Source: Agrobacterium sp. AGB01 (GTDB taxonomy: Bacteria > Pseudomonadota > Alphaproteobacteria > Rhizobiales > Rhizobiaceae). Taken from it: a stretch of DNA of 64,000 bases. The notes beneath the pieces are model-generated. The model had not been told where the DNA came from. It made no database searches and was given only the letters and a program-made list of their open reading frames with translations. This document shows, in pieces, positions 32,640 through 39,938 of this stretch; the stretch's first letter is position 1; the number at the start of each line of letters is the position of its first letter. Location: positions 248,001 to 312,000 of the forward strand of contig NZ_JACVAB010000005.1 of assembly GCF_014851585.1 (NCBI RefSeq), given 5' to 3'. Made by a program: the position numbers and the translations under genes.

Positions 32640-33734
32640 ATGCACGAAATATTGTTGCGCGTAATCTTCGGCGCTGCCGTTATCGGTAGTGCGACTTCCG
32701 CCATCGCTGCTGACCGCGTTGTGCACGTTTACAACTGGTCCGACTATATCGAACAGTCAATACTTGATGATTTTACAAAAGAAACAGGAATAAAGGTTAT
32801 ATACGACGTATTCGACAACAACGAACTGCTTGAGACAAAACTCCTCGCAGGAGCATCAGGCTACGATGTTGTTGTTCCGACCGGCCCCTTCCTTGCCAGA
32901 CAGATCAACGCAGGGGTTTTCCAGAAACTGGATAAATCGAAGCTCACCAATCTCCCCAATATGTGGCCGGACATCATGACACGGCTTGCTGCTTATGATC
33001 CTGGAAATCAATATGCCGTCAATTACATGTGGGGCACGACAAGCATCGGATATAATGTCGACAAGGTCAAAACTGCGTTAGGCGATGTCGCAATCGACAG
33101 CTGGGACGTACTTTTTGCCCCCGACAATGCAAAAAAGCTGGCAGCGTGCGGCATCAATATTTTGGACGCGCCTGACGAGACGGTCGCTATTGCCATGTCT
33201 TACCTCGGTAAAAATCCCGATAGCAAACAATCGGATGATCTCAAGAGTGGTGTTGAGGTCTTCAAATCAATCCGTCGGTCGGTGCGCTCGTTCAATTCGT
33301 CGGCCTATATCAATGAGCTTGCAACAGGCGACATTTGCATTTCGATCGGTTTCTCGGGTGACGTGCTGCAGGCGAAGGCAAGGGCGGAAGAAGCTGGCAA
33401 CGGGGTCAATTTGGGTTACGTCATTCCCAAAGAGGGCACTTATATGTGGTTTGACAATCTGGCCATTCCTGCCGATGCAAAAAACGTGGATGAAGCACAT
33501 GCTTTCATCAATTATCTGATGAAGCCCGAAGTCATTGCCAGAGCTTCCAATTACGTACAATACGCAAATGGTAACCTTGCATCTCAAGAGTTTCTAGATG
33601 AGGAAGTTCGCAAAAACCCCTCAATCTATCCTTCAGCGGCGGTCCTCGACAGGCTTTTTACAATTTCACCATACGACGCTACGCAACAGCGTGTGCTGAA
33701 CAGGCTGTGGACGGCGCTCAAATCAGAGAATTAG
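32640..33734 (+). CDS. Polyamine-type ABC substrate-binding protein (PotF/PotD family)
   Basis: A 364-residue periplasmic binding protein with a signal peptide ending ...TSAIAA at about residue 24. The mature protein starts DRVVHVYNWSDYIEQSILDDFTKETGIKV, the hallmark of PotF/PotD, and continues with GYDVVVPTGPFLARQINAGVFQKLDKSKL and a YMWGTTSIGYN segment. It would bind putrescine, spermidine or a related amine. No potGHI genes follow, so it is an orphan. Upstream lies the exact vir-box match. Plants make hydroxycinnamoyl-polyamine conjugates, so a link between phenolic sensing and polyamine uptake is conceivable, but this is speculation. Confidence 0.9.
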   Translation: MHEILLRVIFGAAVIGSATSAIAADRVVHVYNWSDYIEQSILDDFTKETGIKVIYDVFDNNELLETKLLAGASGYDVVVPTGPFLARQINAGVFQKLDKSKLTNLPNMWPDIMTRLAAYDPGNQYAVNYMWGTTSIGYNVDKVKTALGDVAIDSWDVLFAPDNAKKLAACGINILDAPDETVAIAMSYLGKNPDSKQSDDLKSGVEVFKSIRRSVRSFNSSAYINELATGDICISIGFSGDVLQAKARAEEAGNGVNLGYVIPKEGTYMWFDNLAIPADAKNVDEAHAFINYLMKPEVIARASNYVQYANGNLASQEFLDEEVRKNPSIYPSAAVLDRLFTISPYDATQQRVLNRLWTALKSEN

Positions 33735-33757
33735 GCCAGCTGCCTTAAGAAAATGCA

Positions 33758-33781
33758 GTGGGCCATTTCTTAATGGCCCAC
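33758..33781. terminator. Hairpin between convergent genes
   Basis: GTGGGCCATT-TCTT-AATGGCCCAC is a 10-bp stem with a 4-base loop, between the polyamine-binding protein gene and the convergent MarR-type gene. On the minus strand it is followed by a short T-rich stretch (TGCATTTTCTTAA), so it may act mainly for the regulator transcript, or in both directions. Confidence 0.6.
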
Positions 33782-33860
33782 GTTGCGAACGCACTGATCT
33801 TGGCGGGATGCATTTACAGTGTCGTCATGGTGCTTGGCACAGATGCAGGGCTCTCGTCGG

Positions 33861-34328
33861 TCAGACGGGAGCACTCCAACCTTCAATATTCGCGTAAATT
33901 GCGTCGCGTAGATTTCTGATGTCGCGGTTGAGAAGGGCCAGATCATGTGGACTATGTGCAGACGCTGATAGTAAAGCGTCGCTTAGACAACCAGCTTTTC
34001 GCTGCAAGGCGCGCCCCTCGTCAGTAAGCGCCACAACAACTTGCCGTTCATTCTCTTTACTGCGAGTTCTATGCAACAGGCCCGCAACTTCAAGTCGTTT
34101 CAGGAGTGGTGTCAGTGTACTGGATTCCAGGGCAAGGCTGTTGGCAATCGATCCAACCGTTTGCTCGTCTTGAGCCCAAAGAATATTCAGCACGAGATAC
34201 TGGGGGTAAGTCAGACCGAGTTCGTCAAGAAAAGGCTTGTATGCTCGCTGTATTGCGATCCCGGCCGAATAGATCGAGTAGCAGAGTTGCGCGGTTAAAG
34301 GGGGCGGGGGATTGGCTTTATCAGTCAT
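33861..34328 (-). CDS. OhrR/MarR-family redox regulator
   Basis: A 155-residue winged-helix repressor. ATG 34328 has AGGAG 8 bases upstream; an earlier ATG at 34379 lies across the operator. It matches OhrR: AQLCYSIYSA with Cys16 at the sensing position, YKPFLDELGLTYPQYLVLNILW with Tyr30 and Tyr41 that support that cysteine, then TLTPLLKRLEVAGLLHRTRSKENERQVVVALT for the wing. A second cysteine, Cys114, is placed as in the two-cysteine OhrR type, which forms a disulphide on oxidation by organic hydroperoxides. No ohr gene is nearby. TATCGCGATA lies 52 bases upstream, and the same core is found in front of both hydrolase copies, so these are candidate targets. Confidence 0.85.
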   Translation of the reverse strand: MTDKANPPPPLTAQLCYSIYSAGIAIQRAYKPFLDELGLTYPQYLVLNILWAQDEQTVGSIANSLALESSTLTPLLKRLEVAGLLHRTRSKENERQVVVALTDEGRALQRKAGCLSDALLSASAHSPHDLALLNRDIRNLRDAIYANIEGWSAPV

Positions 34329-34379
34329 TTGAGTGCTCCTGTCACTCAAAGATTTACGTTCTCGCATCGCGAAAATCAA

Positions 34380-34389
34380 TATCGCGATA
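34380..34389 (-). promoter_or_regulatory. TATCGCGATA palindrome upstream of OhrR/MarR gene
   Basis: A perfect 10-bp palindrome in the context AATATCGCGATAAC, 52 bases before the regulator start, with a degenerate neighbour (ATCGCGA at 34366-34372). The position suits autorepression. The identical core occurs at 12919-12928, 15194-15203 and 29132-29141. Confidence 0.6.
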
Positions 34390-34437
34390 ACGAAAATCTC
34401 ACATGTCTGGGTTCTCCCAGTGTTCCTGCTGCAGAAG

Positions 34438-36699
34438 TCATTTGGCTTGTGAACACGGGTGAGTCAGGGAATACATCTCTATGGCGGTTGCAAGAGGTTG
34501 ATAGACGTCTCTTTTCGGAGGTTTGGCCACCGCAGACAGCAAGCCGTTTTGGCAGGCCCGCTCGTCGTCCCAGCCGGGATGGTTGACGATGGGATACAGG
34601 CAAATGCCTTCCAACGGTACGCCGGCTTCCATTGCGATGTCAGCCTGCCTCGTCACATATTCGAACCAGACGGTTCTTCGCTCATCTTCGATACCTGTCT
34701 CGGAAATCAGCATTGGCCTGCCGTAGCGGGCGTAAGTCTCTATCAATATTTTGCTGAGGGGTTTGTATAGACTGTGCCCGATATCGAGTGGCGGTCCCCC
34801 GTGGATCCACTGATTATTAAAGTAGTAATTGACACCCACGACGTCGAGATAGCGTTCCGCGCCACCGATCTGGGGCCATAACCGTCCTGCAATCAAGTCC
34901 CAACTCTGAAACTGTGACTTCCGGTGCCCGTCGGCTAAACGTTCCTCCCAAGGGCGTTCTGGATCCGTGACAACGTTGATAGCTGGTTCGCAGTGTACGA
35001 AACGAGCTTGCGGGTCCACAGTCAGAATTGCGTCCATGGCAGCAATCGCTGCACGTGCCAACTGCACCTTGAGCTCGAAACCGCGACCATGTGCGAACGG
35101 ATTGAGATAGGCTGCATCACCACCTCCCCAGGATAAGAACGAAATCTCGTTAACGGGGCAATAAAAAGGGATACCATCACTCTCTTCTTGAACAATTCGT
35201 GCGCAGCCGGCGGCATAATCCGCAAAACGGTCAATGAACCGGGGAGACCAGATATCGACATCGTCTGGCCATCCGTAGTGCATCAAGTCCCAGATGACCT
35301 GTGTTCCAACCTCCGAGGCCGCCCGTAACATCCGTCTGACACTTGTCCATTCATAGCCGCTTGGCCGATCGATCAGATGCCAACGGAAACCGTCCCTTAC
35401 TGTTCGTATTCCAAGATCAGAAAGCTGGCGGTAGTCTTGAGCAGCATAAGTATCGTGACCAGTCGATGCTATTAGGTCGAGGCGCCGCCCGGTAGGTTGA
35501 TTTTCATTGGGACGCAGACGATGTGTAGAACATTCAAATCCTCCCTGTAGGAAGGAGTGAAAAAGACCCGTCGGCTTAGCTGGCCGACGTTCTTTCACCA
35601 CCTCGTCAATAAGGTTCTCCCATTGCGGCAGCACCGCCTCGACGGAGTAGGTTGCCTCTACTTTCAAACGCAATGCCTGACCCAGGGCATTGCGCAGCTC
35701 CGGTGAGACAATCAGATCGCTAATACATTGCGCAACGATAGCCGGATCGTTGAATGGTACGAGAAGTCCTGACGTGCCAGGATCGATTTGTTGGAGCACG
35801 CCGTTGTCAGGTGTTGCGATGACGGGCAGTGTTGCCGCACCCGCCTCTGCTATAACATGCGGCATGCCCTCACCAGTTGATAGCCAGACAAAAATGTCGA
35901 AAGCCGAAAGGAGGGTGGGGACATCTTTGCGGTCCCCAAGAAACTGCAGGGTATTGTCCAGTTCAAGGGTGGCCACGAGTTCCTTCAACTGCTCTGCATA
36001 GTCGGGGTAAAAAGCGTCCGGGCCGCCAACAATGACGAAGCGTGCGGATTCATGCCTATCGTGAACGAATGCCGCCGCCTTGATAAAATCCTCAACATTC
36101 TTTTTGGGATCCAGCCGTCCGACCCATCCTACCAGCATATCACCGTCGCGAATTCCCAGCGTCTTGCGCATGGCGCTACGGTCGTTCGCATCAAAGGCAA
36201 TAAGATCCACCATGGAGGGTATTTCCAAGGCATGATGTTCTCGCCCTGGCATCATGGAAGCTGCTGCATCGCGGATGGTCTGACAGACGCCAACATATCT
36301 GGTCGTGTAGTGCTTAGGTCCCGCCAGCGCCTCCGATACAAGCCCGCCGTGCTCGATTAGCGGCGGGCGCAGATGTAATCGCTCGAGTGCCGGGTAAATG
36401 TCAGCAACGTTCTGGCAAGATATTACGACGTCGTAGAGAGGAATTTTCCCGGCCAGATACTCGACCGTATCATCGAAGGACAGCCCGTAGGGTGTCGTGT
36501 CAACGTCGACGCCAAGTGCGCGGAGTTGCTCATGAGTTTGCTCTGTCATTCCAGGTCTATGGAAGCATGCTGTCACATCGATACGATACCGCTTGGGATC
36601 CAGATTCTTTGCAAGCAGCCGTACTTCGGTTTCCTCACCGCCTACGACCAACCAGGCAAAAACGAACAGAATTCGCACAGGTGCGGCCTCCCCAATCAT
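34438..36699 (-). CDS. Fused glycosyltransferase (GT4-type) and clan-A glycoside hydrolase
   Basis: A 753-residue two-enzyme fusion. Residues 1-375 are a GT-B glycosyltransferase (GWVGRLDPKKNVEDFIKAA, GEGMPHVIAEAGAATLPVIA with the family-4 type E-x7-E). Residues about 385-735 are a (beta/alpha)8 glycosidase-like domain with the acid/base Glu518 in CPVNEIS and the likely nucleophile Glu667 in LISETGIE, as in clan GH-A retaining enzymes. No signal peptide or membrane helix. The start overlaps the upstream gene by 4 bases (ATGA), and it is the last gene of a four-gene minus-strand operon. A glycosidase joined to a transferase suggests trimming or transglycosylation of the sugar just added. The sugar is unknown. 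Confidence 0.85.
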   Translation of the reverse strand: MIGEAAPVRILFVFAWLVVGGEETEVRLLAKNLDPKRYRIDVTACFHRPGMTEQTHEQLRALGVDVDTTPYGLSFDDTVEYLAGKIPLYDVVISCQNVADIYPALERLHLRPPLIEHGGLVSEALAGPKHYTTRYVGVCQTIRDAAASMMPGREHHALEIPSMVDLIAFDANDRSAMRKTLGIRDGDMLVGWVGRLDPKKNVEDFIKAAAFVHDRHESARFVIVGGPDAFYPDYAEQLKELVATLELDNTLQFLGDRKDVPTLLSAFDIFVWLSTGEGMPHVIAEAGAATLPVIATPDNGVLQQIDPGTSGLLVPFNDPAIVAQCISDLIVSPELRNALGQALRLKVEATYSVEAVLPQWENLIDEVVKERRPAKPTGLFHSFLQGGFECSTHRLRPNENQPTGRRLDLIASTGHDTYAAQDYRQLSDLGIRTVRDGFRWHLIDRPSGYEWTSVRRMLRAASEVGTQVIWDLMHYGWPDDVDIWSPRFIDRFADYAAGCARIVQEESDGIPFYCPVNEISFLSWGGGDAAYLNPFAHGRGFELKVQLARAAIAAMDAILTVDPQARFVHCEPAINVVTDPERPWEERLADGHRKSQFQSWDLIAGRLWPQIGGAERYLDVVGVNYYFNNQWIHGGPPLDIGHSLYKPLSKILIETYARYGRPMLISETGIEDERRTVWFEYVTRQADIAMEAGVPLEGICLYPIVNHPGWDDERACQNGLLSAVAKPPKRDVYQPLATAIEMYSLTHPCSQAK

Positions 36700-39600
36700 T
36701 CGTTCACCTGAAAGACAATCTGCAGGAATTCTGGTCGATTCTTGATTAAGTCGTTTAAAAAGCCAGGCGCGTCATCGATAGGAAGCACATGCGAAATCAT
36801 GTGCTCACGGATGATTTTGCCTTCAGTGAGTAAAAGATCCACCGTGGCTTGGGCCAGCCTGCGCCGATCCCAGAGCGGTGCCAGCCCGCGGGGAACTCGA
36901 TTGATCTGTGCGCAGCGAATGTTCAAGCCATTGTGGTGAAACTCCTCACCGAGCCGCAAGTGATCGGCTCCGCCCTGATAGAACGCCAGGTCGATCACCG
37001 TGCCTTGAGGACGCAAGGACTTTAGCGCCGTGTGCAGACTGCCAGCATGGGCTCGCGTCTGAAATACAAGGTCAGCGCCGTGCCCCATCGCACCATCATG
37101 CCAGCGTGCCTTTGCATGCTGCCAGCCCTGTTCCTCTGTCATGGCCGTGAGGCCCATTGCGTCGGCTTTGCCCCGCCGGAATTCAGACGGATCAGTAATG
37201 ATCACGTCCGAAGCACCCAGCGAGCGGGCAAACAATGCCGTCATCAGGCCAACGGTTCCCGCACCGATTACCATAATGGGGCGACCGTTGACGCCGGCCC
37301 CGAGAGCAGGAACGTGTAGCCCAAAGGCTTCCGCATCAGCATGAAGGATACCGTTGGCGCAAATAGGGCCCATCTGGGCGACCAGGACGCCAAGCAAGGG
37401 ATCAAGTTCGTTCGGCAAGGGTACCAGCACGTCGTGGAAAAGGTCAGCGGTGTGGCCGGTTTTGTGCCCGTAAGCTGATCCGACAAGTGCGCCATCGGAA
37501 AGTCCGAAGGCGCGGGATTGAGATATTCGCGCCACCTCCATGTATCCCAGAAAGGGAACGGGATAATGCAGATCGGGCTCGTTTTCGATGAACACGCCAC
37601 GATCGCGGTCGAACCGAGACCGGAAATAGGGATTGGTGTTCTTAAGAAAAGTCAGTTCGGTGCCCGCAGAAAGACCAGTATAGAGCGTGTCCAGCCTGAC
37701 CTGACCATCGACGGGAGGGCCTTCCTCATATTCGAAGAAGTAGGTCCGCCCGGGCGCCTCCACACCGAGAGAACGAATATGGCGGTGGCCAGGCGGCATC
37801 ACTGCCTGCGGTTCTTCTGATCGCGGCTGGTGTATCAGGGGTGCCACTGGCGTTCGCGGCACAGGTGCTGCTTCGAGCCGTACGGGTTTCCCCGCACGTG
37901 CAGAAGACATGACAGCCAGCGCCAGCCTGTGCGTTGCAAGCGCGTCTTCGTAAGAGCAGCGGATACGGTTCTCGCCGCCGCGAACGGCGTCAACGAAATC
38001 GCGATCCTCGCGCCAGACGGGATCGCCGTCGGCAGCACGCACCGGTCGACCGCTCCCAACGTCAACCATGATTTCGCGGTCTGTCAGTTCGATAGCAAGT
38101 CGATCGGCAAAGATATGCAGGCCGACGCGGTGGTTCCAGCCGAGCAGGCAGGTGGATGCGATGTTGGCGATCACTCCGGTCTGGAAGGTGAGGCTGGCTG
38201 TTGTGGCCGTTGGAACATCCAAACCGGGGAAGTCTGGTCGGTCTTTGTGTCCAACACGGCCGTAGACCTCGGTCACCTCGCCGAAAAGAAACCGAGCCAG
38301 ATCAAGGAGGTGCGTCGCCTGCTCGATGATTTGTCCGCCTGACTTGTCCTGCTTCCACCACCATTCGGGTGGGGGGGTAGAATCCAGCCAGTAACCCGAC
38401 AGGAGCTGGGCGGGATTGTTCTCCAGAAGAGCCCGCGCTTCATCAACGATATCGAGATAACGCCAGTGATAGCCGACGGCCGTGATCAACCCTTTGGCGA
38501 TGACGGCCGCTGAGATTTCTTCGGCAGTCGGCAGATGGAGCGAAACCGGTTTTTCAACAAAAAACGGGATCCCGCGTTCGATCAGGTCATGTTCCGGTTT
38601 CCCGTGGGCGAACGGCGGGATGCAAATATAAACAGCATCAGGTTTTACTGCGTCCAACATGTCTCGGTGATGCTCGAACGATCTCGCGCCAAACCGGATC
38701 GCGGCCTGGTCTGCTTTGGCCAAATCAGGATCAGCAAATCCTGCCATCTCCACGTCGGCAAACTGCGCGAGGATATCCAGATGACGTTGGGCAATCCCCC
38801 CGGCACCGATGAAGGCCAGACGTGTCTTTTGCATGGAGTTGTCCTTGTGAAAGCGCTTGGCTGGCTTGCTGATAAATCGCTGATAGATCGAGGCCGTCTC
38901 CGCTGCCATGCGGTGGGCAGAAAAGTTGTCGCAGAAGCGATCGTGACCCATTGTCCCGGCCTCTGCCATGCGGCGAGGATCGGCGAGGGCTTCGATGACG
39001 GCGCAGGCCATGGCATCCGGAACGCCTGGTTCTGCAAAGAACGGGTGAGTGTCGCCCAGAGCCTCAACAGTGCCACCAATACGCGTGGCAACGACTGGAA
39101 CGCCAAGCGACATGGCCTCAAGTATCGCGAGGGGAAGGCCCTCAAAAAGCGACGGGAGAACCAAAAGTTCGGTAATTTCCATGAGCCGGGCAATATCTTG
39201 TCTTTGCCCGAGAAAGCGGACGTGGTCCTCAAGGCCAAGCTCTTTGACGAGGGTCTCGATTTTTTGCCGCTCGCTTCCGGAGCCTGCCAACAGCAGAATC
39301 ACGGTCGGGTAAGTCCGAACAATCTTCGGCAGTGCATGCAGGAGGGTTGCATGGTCTTTTTGTGCCGTGAAACGCGCGACGGTTAACAGAACGATCCGTC
39401 CCTCAACCCCTAACTCCTGTTTAAAATTGGAAGTTTCGAGGCTGGGCTCGAAAGGAAAAATACCGTTACGGATGGTTGATAGACGGGCAGGATCGACGCT
39501 GCTACGGAAGCTTTCCGCTGATGCAGCGGAAACGACTATGTGGTGCGCGACGCCCAGGGTCTGCTGCCTGTAGTGCTCCTTTTGTGCAGGATCTGTCAGC

Positions 39601-39938
39601 AAATACGGGAGGTGGTCCGTTCGAATAACCGTAATGTTTTTTTCACGGCCTGCCGCTGCAAGATCATGTCCTTCCCATCCGATCCCGGCGTGGACATGCA
39701 GGAGGTCTATATCGGCTGTGGTCAGCCAGTTGCCGAATTCTTCGTGATTGCCAGAAAGCCGTATGCCGAGACCATGACGCGCAGCGCGGGGTAACACGCC
39801 TGTCCGGTCTTCCGTTATCAAAGACAGAGTTACATCCCAGTCCAAACTGAGTGCTCGACCAAGTGCAATCATGTGCTCGCCCATGCCTGATGGGTCGAGG
39901 CTGTCTGTGGCGAGCACTATTCGCAGCTTGTCAGTCAC
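36696..39938 (-). CDS. Triple fusion: glycosyltransferase, Gfo/Idh/MocA oxidoreductase, zinc-type dehydrogenase
   Basis: About 1080 residues with three domains. Residues 1-365: GT-B family-4-like transferase (VLATDSLDPSGMGEHM, VARFTAQKDHATLLHAL, EGLPLAILEAM). Residues about 372-690: Gfo/Idh/MocA NAD-dependent oxidoreductase (FIGAGGIAQRHLDIL, FVEKPVSLH with the conserved Lys). Residues about 730-1078: medium-chain dehydrogenase-like fold with VIGAGTVGLMTALFARSLGAS. The last two domains together resemble the 'bi-domain oxidoreductases' of polysaccharide gene clusters. GTG 39938 is preferred because it aligns with the start of the GT fold; ATG 39968 is possible. It overlaps the genes on both sides, so the operon is tightly coupled. 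It probably makes and transfers a modified sugar. Confidence 0.85.
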   Translation of the reverse strand: MTDKLRIVLATDSLDPSGMGEHMIALGRALSLDWDVTLSLITEDRTGVLPRAARHGLGIRLSGNHEEFGNWLTTADIDLLHVHAGIGWEGHDLAAAGREKNITVIRTDHLPYLLTDPAQKEHYRQQTLGVAHHIVVSAASAESFRSSVDPARLSTIRNGIFPFEPSLETSNFKQELGVEGRIVLLTVARFTAQKDHATLLHALPKIVRTYPTVILLLAGSGSERQKIETLVKELGLEDHVRFLGQRQDIARLMEITELLVLPSLFEGLPLAILEAMSLGVPVVATRIGGTVEALGDTHPFFAEPGVPDAMACAVIEALADPRRMAEAGTMGHDRFCDNFSAHRMAAETASIYQRFISKPAKRFHKDNSMQKTRLAFIGAGGIAQRHLDILAQFADVEMAGFADPDLAKADQAAIRFGARSFEHHRDMLDAVKPDAVYICIPPFAHGKPEHDLIERGIPFFVEKPVSLHLPTAEEISAAVIAKGLITAVGYHWRYLDIVDEARALLENNPAQLLSGYWLDSTPPPEWWWKQDKSGGQIIEQATHLLDLARFLFGEVTEVYGRVGHKDRPDFPGLDVPTATTASLTFQTGVIANIASTCLLGWNHRVGLHIFADRLAIELTDREIMVDVGSGRPVRAADGDPVWREDRDFVDAVRGGENRIRCSYEDALATHRLALAVMSSARAGKPVRLEAAPVPRTPVAPLIHQPRSEEPQAVMPPGHRHIRSLGVEAPGRTYFFEYEEGPPVDGQVRLDTLYTGLSAGTELTFLKNTNPYFRSRFDRDRGVFIENEPDLHYPVPFLGYMEVARISQSRAFGLSDGALVGSAYGHKTGHTADLFHDVLVPLPNELDPLLGVLVAQMGPICANGILHADAEAFGLHVPALGAGVNGRPIMVIGAGTVGLMTALFARSLGASDVIITDPSEFRRGKADAMGLTAMTEEQGWQHAKARWHDGAMGHGADLVFQTRAHAGSLHTALKSLRPQGTVIDLAFYQGGADHLRLGEEFHHNGLNIRCAQINRVPRGLAPLWDRRRLAQATVDLLLTEGKIIREHMISHVLPIDDAPGFLNDLIKNRPEFLQIVFQVNE

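Noticed and set aside
10317..34389. Region as part of a conjugative or symbiotic island
   Set aside because: No integrase, relaxase, mating-pair gene or attachment-site repeat was found. Lower GC by eye and the vir-like genes make transfer possible, but not supportable here.
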